The translations under genes and the position numbers were made by a program. Positions 1 to 10,365 of a stretch of DNA of 64,000 nucleotides are shown here, one piece after another (position 1 is the first letter of the stretch; every line of letters starts with the position of its first letter). The notes under the pieces are model-generated. The model made no database searches and was not told the origin of the DNA. It worked only from the letters and a program-made list of their open reading frames with translations. This DNA is from Alnus glutinosa (taxonomy: Eukaryota > Streptophyta > Magnoliopsida > Fagales > Betulaceae): assembly GCF_958979055.1 (NCBI RefSeq), contig NC_084898.1, forward strand, positions 20,541,124 through 20,605,123, in the 5' to 3' direction.

Positions 1-98
1 GGCCTATTCCTTTAATTTTTGTTCAAAGTTTAAAGGATCGAGACATTTTCGACAAATTTGGGTCATTTTTTTCTTTTTTCTTTTCTTTTTTTTTTTTC

Positions 99-129
<31 letters not shown>

Positions 130-199
130 TTTTTTCATTTACGTCCCATGTCTTTAAAATTGGATATTAATAACCAAACGATTTTGATAATTTCACTTA
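1..199. repeat. Left part of a duplicated block, paired with 23.8-24.05 kb
   Basis: This sequence, interrupted by a long poly-T run at about 67-135, aligns with 23810-24052 on the same strand. The alignment resumes at 1069-1290, which matches 24053-24260. The second copy lacks the 866-bp element at 200-1065, so it serves as an empty-site reference. No gene is visible. The short ORF over the poly-T run is low-complexity sequence. Confidence 0.8.
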
Positions 200-1065
200 T
201 ACTCCGTTTGTTTCGGCGTAAAATGATTTCTGGAAAATGATTTCGGCATTTTCCGGTGTTTGGTAGGAGCGAAAATAATAGTCAACCGAAAAATGATTTC
301 TGTTTGACCAAAAATGCTTAGTAAATTTCGGAAAATGATTTACGCTTTTTAAAAGCGTAAATCATTTTCCGAAGACGTCAGACGCAGTCGATCTATTTTA
401 AACGGCACAGTCAACCTTCACGTTCAAGCAGCCGACCACCATCGAAATATTGCCGGTATCGGAATCCAACATCTGTTAATGTCGCCGGAATCTGGCGACG
501 GAATCCGGCCACCTTCGCCGGAATCCGGTCAGCCAGATTCCGGCGACCAATCTGACCGGAATTCGGCCATCTGGCCAGAGAGCCGGATTCCGGCCGGCCC
601 TGGCCAGGGAGGCCGGATCCCGGCCGGCCCTGGCCAGGGAGGCCGGTTCCCGGCCGGGATCCGGCCTCTCTGGCCAGATCCGGCCAGATGGCCGGAATCC
701 GGCCACTTTCGCCGGAATCCGGCTATCCCAGATTCCAACGAAACTGTCCGGATTCCGGCCTTTATCTCGAATTCTAGTTATATTAGCCGGAATCAGGTGA
801 AAATAGTCAGAATCTAATCGGTCAGTAACGGAATCTCGTCATCGATGATTTTTATATTATTTTACATTAATATTTTTATGTTGCGAATAAAAATTGATTT
901 TTATAAGTTAATATGATTGAATAAAAATATAAAAAAAAATATTTGCGATTTTCCGTACGCGCCAAACACAGAAAAATGCTTTTGACGGAAAATGATTTCC
1001 TGAAAAATGACTTCCCTGAAATCATTTTACGACGGAAACCATTTTACGTCGAAACAAACGGAGCA
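200..1065. mobile_element. 866-bp TIR transposon (non-autonomous), 3-bp TSD TTA
   Basis: The ends are inverted repeats: TACTCCGTTTGTTTCG at the left and the complement of TGCTCCGTTTGTTTCG at the right. The element is flanked by TTA at 197-199 and 1066-1068. The paralogous block at 24041-24060 has one TTA and no insert, which confirms both boundaries. Subterminal GGAAAATGATTT motifs recur in both orientations, and 329-371 is a near-perfect palindrome. No transposase ORF is present. The 3-bp TTA duplication fits PIF/Harbinger-type elements; the superfamily is inferred from TSD length only. Confidence 0.88.
470..745. repeat. GC-rich CCGGAATCC/GGCCGGCC palindromic core of the 866-bp element
   Basis: A GC-rich island in AT-rich surroundings, built from short motifs: GCCGGAATCCGGCC, TGGCCAGGGAGGCCGG (twice in tandem at about 600-645) and GGCCGGCC. 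Many pieces are self-complementary, so the region could fold into a branched hairpin. Overlapping ORFs exist on both strands here, as expected from the lack of AT-rich stop codons; I do not regard them as genes. Confidence 0.8.
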
Positions 1066-1290
1066 TTACAGAAATTTTGATACCACATTTTTGTGATTTT
1101 CACGATTTTTATTTCATTTTAAAAGAGAAAATATTATTTTATGCATTATGTACTATATAGTATTCTTTGAAAGAAGGAAAGGCACGTGTATAAGAAAGAA
1201 CATTGGAAAGGCATGGTTGGACCCTTGGTGAAGTGGGCAAGAGAGAAGCCATGGTTAATGGTTTGATTAAAAATGTGTCTCTTCCAGGCG
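1066..1290. repeat. Right part of the duplicated block, paired with 24.05-24.26 kb
   Basis: Near-identical to 24053-24260 apart from small indels, including the segment beginning cagaaatt and the stretch around 1200-1260. No gene is recognised in either copy. Confidence 0.8.
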
Positions 1291-2180
1291 CGGGGCTAAT
1301 CTTTGGCAAGCCCCCAAGCCAAAGCCAAAGGTTTTTCAAAACAAAAAAAATTAAAAAGAAAAAAAAAATTAAAATTTTACTCATAAGTTTTTTTATTTTC
1401 TTAGTTTTGGCCCCTCCAAAAAATTTTTATCTATCATAAAAAATTTTTTTTTTTATGCAAAACCACCATTTATAATATGTGTAGTAATAACCAAATCCTC
1501 CCACATTAAATCACAATAATGGCAATAAGGGTCTGATATTAAGATAATTGATGTTATACTATGAACTATACTTATTACCAGCAAGACAACACTTGAAAAA
1601 TGCAAATGCACTAGAAGAAGTAGCCGGTCAAGAAAAAAGATCCACAGATAGAGATTATATAAGATCAACCAACATATCCAAAAAATCTACCAACAATACA
1701 ATAAAAAGCTATTAACAATACATTAAAACTTTGTCAATACAATATGATTCTGCAATGATGCTTGACAATCATTATCCTTGGACTCACCCCTTACTCTTCC
1801 AATACTCAAATCCTTGAAACTCTCCCAAGTGATTTGCATGCATTCTTCCTAAAGTTTAATAATCATTGGACAGATAGCTACTTATGGAAAATTTGCACAA
1901 CAATCCCAACGATAAACCCTATGGAAACAAATATAACCAACACCAAACACAGTAAAAGCTAACTATTAAATTTCAAAACATCACAAGACCACCTAGCAAC
2001 CCCAAAATCTAAACAATCATCGACTAAAATTACAACATCAAAACACATATGTTATGAAATAACCATATGGACTAGAATATATATTTCCTTGGGTATGGAC
2101 TAGAATATACAATATGATACATTTCTTCAGCACAAGATTATTATTTACAAATACAAATCACTTTTACAACCAGCAATTGG
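1291..2180. other. AT-rich intergenic stretch, no gene seen
   Basis: It begins with a short GC-rich piece (1291-1330) followed by A-rich DNA and cccctcc motifs like those in the small element at 21092-21297, perhaps a remnant of that family. From 1450 to 2180 I see no coding exon, repeat boundary or RNA gene. Confidence 0.4.
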
Positions 2181-2188
2181 TAATTTAC

Positions 2189-2503
2189 CTGTATCACAGT
2201 AACACCACCTGACAATATCGCAATCCTTTCATTTAATTTTTCCTTCTCATAGTCTTGCTCTGCAGCCTGCATGAGCATACCACTTTCATTAGCCTAAAAA
2301 TGATCAAAATGAACCAAGCACTCACTAGTGTATGCATGAGTGGGTCAAAGAGAGGATGAGAGATGTATACCTCAATTAGATTTCTAATTAATCTGTGCAA
2401 CTCTATTGTTTACTGCTTCCTGTGTACTTCCACCACCAACACTCATAGTAGTATCCTTGGTAAGCACCACCTTAGAAGCATGACCGAGTACCTCCTTGCC
2501 AAA
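2189..2503 (-). pseudogene. CPN60B: Chloroplast chaperonin CPN60-beta fragment (two exons)
   Basis: Read on the minus strand, 2503-2371 encodes [18 protein letters not shown], then GSTQEAV and RVAQI. After a 104-bp intron (2370-2267, GTATAC donor, CATGCAG acceptor), 2266-2189 encodes [16 protein letters not shown] and LSGGVTVIQ, ending at a GTAAAT donor. These are adjacent stretches in the C-terminal half of plastid CPN60-beta, the GroEL-type folding chaperonin. A 4-base insertion near 2384 breaks the frame (RVAQI then a stop), while the original reading resumes after it up to the donor. Only about 65 codons of a roughly 600-codon gene are present and the intron is kept, so this is a captured piece of genomic DNA, not a processed copy. 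Confidence 0.88.
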
Positions 2504-2645
2504 CTTTAGAAGACATAAATTCACACAACCAAAGAAGGATAAAAATACAAGAAACTGAAATTTGAACACATAAGTTCACTCTAGTCATGGATAAGTTCAC
2601 CTTGCTGTTTCAAGCATTTTCAATATATTTGGGACATCATTTCTA

Positions 2646-3850
<1,205 letters not shown>

Positions 3851-3854
3851 AACA

Positions 3855-4080
3855 TTGACTAAACCCCCAAACCTTGTGCCCGACGACCCGGACGGACTGG
3901 ATCAGATCCCGCATGGTGTGCTTGACGATCTGCCCCTCCAGCACGTACCAGTCCAGACTGAAGAGAGGGTTCGTGTGAGCCTAAGGGAGTGTGAATCGTG
4001 GGGAGTAGGGTGCAGAGAAATACAAAACACAAGAGAGAGAGACGAGAGACGAGAGAGAGGGGCTTCAAGGCAAAATTTTT
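3855..4080 (-). other. Exon-like GC-rich segment with CT-rich leader (unidentified gene fragment)
   Basis: On the minus strand, a pyrimidine-rich leader (CTCTCTCGTCTCTCTC, about 4060-4030) is followed by a GC-rich stretch of about 110 bp ending at a possible donor CACAAG/GTTTGG near 3875. One frame reads NPLFSLDWYVLEGQIVKHTM and continues RDLIQSVRVVGHK without stops. The composition contrasts sharply with the surroundings and looks like the 5' end of a plant gene. I do not recognise the protein. Its orientation matches the CPN60-beta and ARF fragments, suggesting a third captured piece. Confidence 0.4.
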
Positions 4081-4195
4081 AATCAAAACGGTGCGAAATT
4101 TTCATTTTTCAGAGAAATTTGAGTCTCCCGCTTTAATTTCAGCTTGCCGCTTTTTTCTTTTCTTTTACAAAAAACAAACAAGTTTTTCTCAGCGA

Positions 4196-4480
4196 ATAGT
4201 GGCGACTTTTTTACGTCGCCGCTATTGATCATGAATAAAATAAAATAAAATAAAATAAAATAAAATAGTCTAATTGTATCACGATGGGTCGTAAAAAAAT
4301 AAATATTAAATTCGTCCAATAAAATTTTAAAAAAATTTAAAACTTACAGAAAAAAAAAATTAGTCCAACAAATTTTTTTTTTTTAAAAAAAAATAGTTAA
4401 TTTTTTTTGAAAAAAATAATACCTCCTTCACTATGTCAAGTTTGATCGATTATTTGATCGTATAACGGTCGATCGAACTA
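4196..4480. other. Short palindrome followed by AT-rich spacer
   Basis: The segment 4196-4226 reads AATAGTGGCGAC, a short loop, then GTCGCCGCTATT, an inverted repeat of the type seen in subterminal parts of CACTA elements. It is followed by a TAAAA pentamer array (about 4234-4266) and A/T runs. No gene is seen. Confidence 0.5.
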
Positions 4481-4484
4481 ATGC

Positions 4485-5800
4485 TGTGACGACCCATTTT
4501 TTGTTTTTTTTTTTTATACAAAACATTTTCATATACATTAATTTCTTAAAATAAAACGGTTCACAGTGGCACGACGATATGTCGCAAAGCCAACATAAGG
4601 TACATACCCCATAATATATACCTGCTAAATCAGAGTATAACATCTATTTACTATGCAGCAGAAAACATAAACCTAATAGTAGAAATCACAACTTAAATAT
4701 CTATCATAAATTAAACATAAACAAGAGCCAACATTACATCTATCTATTTAAGTCTTTCTTCAAATTAAATACATAACATAAATAACTTTATACAATAACA
4801 AGTGACACAGGCGTCACGAGTTATAAAAAACCCACAAAACAGAGGACGCCTATGGTCCCGCAATTACGATCGTCGCGGCGAGCTTCGGTCATAATATCTC
4901 AAGTACACTTCTACTATGTCATCAACTACGACCGGAGTACCTGCAGCCAAAGAAACATTATCTATACGGTTATGGGGGTTTGCTACATCCGTATACGTGG
5001 AATTATGAGCCCATCGTCTTAGCATAAATAATTGCACTAAGACCTTAGAGGTATACTATTCACTGAGTTTTCGCAAACAACCAACTTTTCATTTTTAGAC
5101 CTACGTACACTATAATAGCTACCAATTTTTATAAACTTTTGTTTGAAAACCCTCCATAGCTGATATAGTAAACACTGACTATTATAAAGCATTTAAACAT
5201 ACTAGGCAGCTAAGATTATACGTAGAAGATTCATTATAGAAAACAATGACATTTAAATCATGCAACCATCCGATAAAAATATACATAAGTTCTTCCCCAT
5301 ATAAGACTCTTATGCATATTAATACGTCTAGCAAAACTACCCATAGTATAAAAACATCACTCATCAAAACCATGCTATAAATGATCATGCAATACACATC
5401 ATGGGAATTACGCTAAGAACATCATGGAAATTAATCCAAGCATCATGGGAGTTACCCCAAGCATCATGGGTGTTACCCCAAGCATCATGGAAATTAATCA
5501 AAGCATCATGGGAGTTACCCCAAGCATCATGGGTGTTACCCCAAGCATAGTTTCCCGTGGGTTATAAACCTCACTTCGATGGACGTTTAGCGTTCATATG
5601 CATATGCCTCATGCCTTAAAACAATATACATTTCATTTCATGAATCATGCCTTTAACACATATTTTCTTTATAAAACATAAACAATTCTACATGTCATTT
5701 TTTAAACAATTTGCATAACTTAAATCTCCAACTTATACTCACTCTAAAATCACATATCATATTCATACTTCAAAACATTATCATAATTTCAATATACTAA
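4485..5800. mobile_element. Probable Gypsy-type LTR fragment (TGTGACGACCC start)
   Basis: The segment begins TGTGACGACCC, a common start of plant Ty3/Gypsy chromovirus-type LTRs, and stops abruptly at 5800/5801, where duplicated-unit sequence begins (GTCCAATTCATGGGTTTC, shared with 19860, 44400 and 59480). No gag or pol coding is visible. It contains the 21-bp tandem array at 5397-5545. Assignment rests on the start motif, position and size; no matching right end or TSD was found. Confidence 0.5.
5397..5545 (+). repeat. Seven-copy 21-bp tandem repeat with 63-bp higher order
   Basis: Repeats start with CATCATGG at 5397, 5420, 5441, 5462, 5483, 5504 and 5525. Three variants (GGAAATTAATC, GGGAGTTACCCC, GGGTGTTACCCC) follow one another in the same order twice, giving a 63-bp higher-order period. 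It lies inside the probable Gypsy LTR fragment. Confidence 0.9.
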
Positions 5801-6960
5801 GTCCAATTCATGGGTTTCGGAATGGTATGTCAATAACACAAACCAGTGCAACTTCTTGTAACAAAGATTCATAAACCAACAAACTAGGAAGCAACAAACA
5901 CCTGAGTTCTGCTAGCAAGAAAAATTAAAAAAATTAAAAATCTGATTATTTGCATCATGCAGGACACAGCTCAAAACTCATAATAACCTGATTATTTTTC
6001 CCAGTCTACCTTCAAGCTGGACACAGCTCAAAACTTATAATAACAAGAATAACTGTTTCATAAAGTTTTCAAAAGGGAACAATGTCACCATTATGGTTAT
6101 CACAATCTCAGAAACTTCTTGAAGCCCTGTATCCAATGACTTACTAATCAAACAGCTCAATGCCTCCATCAATAAATTACTATGATTTGGCCAACTACCA
6201 ACTTATGTTTCAACACAGAGAACAGGGTGCAGTATACATACATAGGAAAACAGTCAAATATTTGTCAAACGCAATGAGATACTAATGACATGTAGATGTA
6301 CAACTTAAAATAACATACATATTTTCTGTTGTCAATGAGCTTTAACCCAAATAACATCTCTTTTTCATGTAAGAATAAGGTGAACGCTGAGGTCATGGAT
6401 TCTAGACTCAATAGGGGTGTGTGTGGATGTGATGTAGGAGACACCCATGAAAATAGATCTGTTTGTGCTAGAGATATTTCAAGATAAAAAAGAGAGTAAT
6501 AAAGATCAAAATCACTGCCAAGAGACTGGTCTTCTAGGCAATACAGCAAGAGGAAAAGAAAGAAAACAAGTTTCTCTACTGAAAATTATCAAAGCTGAGT
6601 AATAATTAGCTACAACAATTAAAGCATACTCTTCTAGCCTCGAAAATCTAACAAAAACTACATCCTAATCCTTGAAAATAATAAAAGTCTCATCCAGCCA
6701 AAATAACCTAGATAAACTCAAACACACACACATGAATAATGTTATATGCAAGACTCCTATTTCCCTCTTGTCCTCCCAAATGTGATATGACTTTTAAAGT
6801 CACAATTGGATTAACCCTAATTTGAGTTGCTCTTGTATACTTTTTGTAGTTGGACTGCGTCCCTTAGTGCTTTTTTTCAGGACCAAGAGAAAATTTTTGT
6901 GCATATAATAATCTGAATTATGGAGAAAAAACATCAAAAGAATTATTGGCCTTGTTTGGA
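5801..6960. repeat. Partial tail of a fourth duplicated unit (unit 0)
   Basis: It aligns on the same strand with 44400-45450 and 59480-60480, and its first part with 19860-19910 of unit 1. Shared landmarks include the AACACCTGAGTTCTGCTAGC stretch and CAATGACTTACTAATCAAAC. The left side is cut by the Gypsy-like LTR. The last part (6890-6940) matches 25450-25510 and 60760-60810. No intact gene is seen; the minus-strand ORF at 6265-6549 is not conserved as an ORF in the other copies. Confidence 0.75.
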
Positions 6961-7170
6961 AAGGCTTGGGACGGAACAACGTAGTGGACAGGAGTCATGA
7001 AAAGGGATTAGACGACTATGCAATTTTAATATGAACTACTTTGGACAAATTTTCTAATTGGATTTGGTGAGTGTTAGTGCTTCCCCCACCTGGACAAATA
7101 TATATATACATGAACTACTTTTGAATAATGCCTTCAGTGCTTCTTGATTTGCACAAAATGGAGACTTTTG

Positions 7171-7288
7171 TCTCCATAAGGTAGGTCAATTGGCTAGAGT
7201 TCACAGCTCATGTAGTGGAGGTCACTAGTTCGAATTTTCCTTCCCCCTCTTATGTGGACATGTTAAAAAATAAAAATAAAAAAAAATA
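7171..7288 (+). mobile_element. tRNA-derived SINE copy 1
   Basis: Related to the complete SINE at 33054-33160. It has an A-box-like segment (TCAATTGGCTAGAG), a B-box-like segment (CTAGTTCGAATT), the GTGGACATGTT end and an A-rich tail. A sister insertion is at the equivalent place upstream of RLP-2 (31723-31848). The TSD is unclear. Confidence 0.7.
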
Positions 7289-7359
7289 ATTGCCAATTGT
7301 GAAATTGGGTCTTGAGGCATAATTTCAAGTTTAAAAAGCAATTATAATTTCCATAAAAG

Positions 7360-7397
<38 letters not shown>

Positions 7398-7574
7398 AAA
7401 ATGCTCAAATTATGTATAGCTAGCTGACTAAAGTTAATGCAAATAATAGAATCCAATGGAAGCTAATCGTATCACCTTTTTCATTTGAGCACTCACAATT
7501 ACGTAAGCCTCCATTTTATTTTATTTTTTTCAAACCATGAAGCACGCCCAAGCTTAATTAATTTGCCCAAAATT

Positions 7575-7780
7575 CAGAAAATTTATCTTTTCAAATCGCA
7601 AGTAAGATGATGTTTTTTAAAAACGCAGAATTTTAAAGACTATAATTTGCGATTTTAAAGGTTAAACTATAATTTTGTCAAATGCTTAACTGGGTTTTTA
7701 AAAATCATTTTTCCAAATTGCACATTTTAAAATCGTTATTTTAAATCGCACTTTTTAAAATCGTAAATTTAAACATACCC
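7575..7780. mobile_element. Left-truncated copy of the TAA-TSD MITE family
   Basis: It shares AAATCGCAAGTAAGATGATG and the right end AAACATACCC/TAA with the full copies. The left terminal repeat is missing. It is joined directly to the promoter-like block that starts TAATTATTACTAGTACAATA. Confidence 0.7.
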
Positions 7781-8480
7781 TAATTATTACTAGTACAATA
7801 GTGCTTCCCCCACCTAAACATTTAAATATATTAGTTTTGGCTAAAACTTTTACGTGCTTCTTGGTTTGGGGTCTTGGGTCATAATTTGAAGTTTAAAAAG
7901 AAAGAAAAAGAAAAGGAAACCAAAAGTAGTTGTAATTTTGAAGCTATTTCCAATACAAAATACTGCTCCCCAGAAAATGAGGGCTTCTGCGCTTGAATTA
8001 TTCAAGACTTGCCAACAATATCTTTTCCGCAAAGAAAATCATACGCCACTCAAAGGAGCCATGCATTAACCAATCAAATATTGTTCCGTTCAACTGATAT
8101 TTGATAAGACCGGAATTGGCCCACTACTCCCGAGTCCCGACGACGACCCTTGCCTTCAAGTCTTGAAATGATGCATGTGAGCTTTTACATCAACATTCAG
8201 GAAGATGGATAATGGGAATTGAGAAGAAATTTGCCTTCGTAGACACGTACCTCTATACCGCTAAGTGTGATGGGCCATAATTATTTCTTCTGATTCACGG
8301 CATAAATCACAGGAGTCATGAAAAGAGTGTCCCCACTATCCGAGTTCGGACGACGACCATTGCTTTCAAGTCTTGAAATGATGTGAGCTTTTACGTCAAC
8401 GTACAGGAAGATGGATAATGGGAATAATTGAGAAGAAATTTGCCTTCATACACGCATACCTCTATACCTTTGATCAATTG
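7781..8480 (+). repeat. Promoter-like block, upstream copy of the RLP 5' region
   Basis: It contains GTGCTTCCCCCAC, TTTACGTGCTTCTTGG and TTCAAGACTTGCCAACAATAT, which also occur just ahead of the RLP TATA boxes, but no RLP coding follows. Its second half (CCCGAGTCCCGACGACGACC onward) is itself repeated at about 8150-8270 and 8330-8460. Confidence 0.7.
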
Positions 8481-9648
8481 GATGTGATAGATATATAAAT
8501 TTAGAAATTAAACAAGTTTGCCAATATATCTGGGAGGGTTAAGAGGATCAACTGATCCGGTCTATAAAGACTTATACGTATCTGTTGACACTCAAATTCA
8601 ATGCAATAGGAATAGCTCTAAACTAATTTGTGTCAGTTCCTCTCTAATTTGACGACTTTTGAACTACTTTTACGTGCTTCTTGGTTTGGAGTATTTGGAG
8701 CCTACGGCCTTGAATTAAAAAATAGCATCTATCACTTTTAACTATCATTATCAATTTTCCTTCCATTACCAAACAAAGCTATTTAATAGATGCGCATAAA
8801 AATATTTAAGCTATTTAATTACCAGAGGTAAGAAATTAGAAGAAGAAATATATTAAGAAAAATGCTACGAATGAGGATGGAAATTGACGAGACGATTATC
8901 AAGATGTCATTTTTTTATTTTATTTTTTTTTGTTAAAAAAAAATTATTACATTAGCTAGTTACTAAAATAACATGATAAAGTTAATTAATTTGTTTGGTT
9001 TAAAGTATGGGTGACGATTCATGTTTGCATATCTAGTTCGGGTAGTATCGAAATATAGATATAAGACTATAAGGTTGAAGACTTATCAAACCCCTCAATT
9101 TTAACCAATTAATTTCGATTTGGGTTTGTAAGACGTATTGAGTTTTCAATTTCAAGAATATAATCCTTAGGTACCTCTATCACTTTAATGTACGTCAAAG
9201 TTAATAGCTTGTCCACACGTCAACACTACAATGCAATGCCACATCAAAAAATACCAAGTCGTCATTCATTAAAAAAAAAAAAAAAAAAAACTAATCAATC
9301 TAGCCTTGAAACTTAAAAAAACACAAAAACTGATAACCTAAAGAGCAACTCCTCGATAACAATTTTTTTTTTTAATGAATGATTTGGCACTCGCCACTTG
9401 CTAACATGGCAATGCATTCGAGAGTTAACATGGATGCTAGCGTGTTAAATGAGATATGTGTGACACGTTAACTTTGACGATAAAGTGACAGAATGACTAT
9501 TTTAAACTTTGGCAAAACTTAAGGATTGTATTCTTGAAATTAAAAACTCTAAGGCTAAATCCAAATCAGATGAAAACTTAGGGACTAGATATAATTTTTC
9601 CCTTTTTTATATAGCCGAAAGTAACAATTTGGATTGCTGCAATATTAA

Positions 9649-9910
9649 TGGTGCGTTTGAAATTGCGATTTTGTAGACAATAATTAAGTGCGATTTTAAA
9701 TCAAATCGCATAACTAAATCATTTTGGAACTACGTTTTTATTATATTTTCTGCATTTTCAAATCGCATGTAAGATGATGCTTTTTTAAAAATGCGAAATT
9801 TTAAAGGCTAAATTGCGATTTTGCCAAACGCTTAACTACGTTTTTAAAAATCACATTTTCAAATTGTTTTTGTAAATCGTATTTTCTGAAATCGCAAACC
9901 CAAACGACTA
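9649..9910. mobile_element. MITE, TAA-TSD family, 262 bp
   Basis: It starts TGGTGCGTTTGAAATTGCG and ends CCCAAACGACTA, with TAA on both sides (9646-9648, 9911-9913). It is built from repeated GCGATTT/AAATCGC motifs in both orientations. The 3-bp TAA duplication fits Tourist/PIF-Harbinger MITEs. Confidence 0.85.
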
Positions 9911-10300
9911 TAATTATCACTAATACAGTAGTGCTTCCCCCACTTAGACATTATATACTAGTTTTGGCTGAAGCTTTTACGTGCTACTTGGTCATACATA
10001 TACATATAGTAATTTTGAAGCTATTTCCAATACAAGCTGCTCTCCAGAAAATGAGCGCTTCTGCGCTTGGAATATTCAAGACTTGCCAACAGTATCTTTT
10101 CCGTAAAGAAAATGATACACTCAAAAGGAGCCATTAACCAATCAAATATTGTTCAGTTCGATCAACTGATATTTGATAATTAAGACCGGAATTGGCCCAC
10201 TCCCGAGTCCCGACGACGACCATTGCTTTCAAGTCTTGAAATGATGTGAGCTTTTACGTCAACGTACATGAAGACGAATATTTCAAGACTTGCCACCAAT
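9911..10300 (+). promoter_or_regulatory. RLP-1 upstream block, copy of the repeated promoter region
   Basis: It carries the same ordered motifs as 7781-8480, 33822-34140 and 51601-52210, then runs into TTCAAGACTTGCCACCAATATTG immediately ahead of the TATA box. Recurrence upstream of all three RLPs suggests it contains much of the regulatory sequence. Function is inferred only from position and recurrence. Confidence 0.5.
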
Positions 10301-10308
10301 ATTGCATT

Positions 10309-10327
10309 TTATATATATATATAAAGG
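10309..10327 (+). promoter_or_regulatory. TATA box of RLP-1
   Basis: A TATATATATATAAAGGC tract lies about 40-55 bp before the start codon and is in the same position as in RLP-2 and RLP-3 (TATATAAAGGCAGTTTCC). The transcription start must lie close to the ATG, so the leader is very short. Confidence 0.65.
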
Positions 10328-10365
10328 CAGTTTCCGTAGTTGCATCGATCAGAATCTCTTGAGAA

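Larger units (their letters stand above)
6961..9640. other. RLP-1 far-upstream region: duplicated promoter blocks and element fragments
   Basis: No gene is seen. It holds a SINE (7171-7288), a truncated TAA-type MITE (about 7575-7780), a promoter-like block at 7781-8480 that recurs at 9911-10275, 33822-34140 and 51601-52210, and a fragment at about 9030-9130 resembling the 90-bp repeats at 23021-23210. The segment 9180-9600 (CACGTTAACTTTGACGATAAAGTGAC and flanks) recurs at about 32940-33470 and 34630-34960. Confidence 0.6.

Noticed and set aside
58..240. 60-codon ORF at the left end
   Set aside because: It is a translation of a poly-T run (repeated Phe) and is not conserved in the paralogous block at 23.8 kb.
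476..817. Overlapping proline/arginine-rich ORFs on both strands
   Set aside because: They come from the GC-rich palindromic core of a transposon; open frames on both strands are expected from composition.
5397..5545. CRISPR-like array
   Set aside because: The repeats are contiguous 21-bp tandem units with no spacers, in a eukaryotic LTR context.
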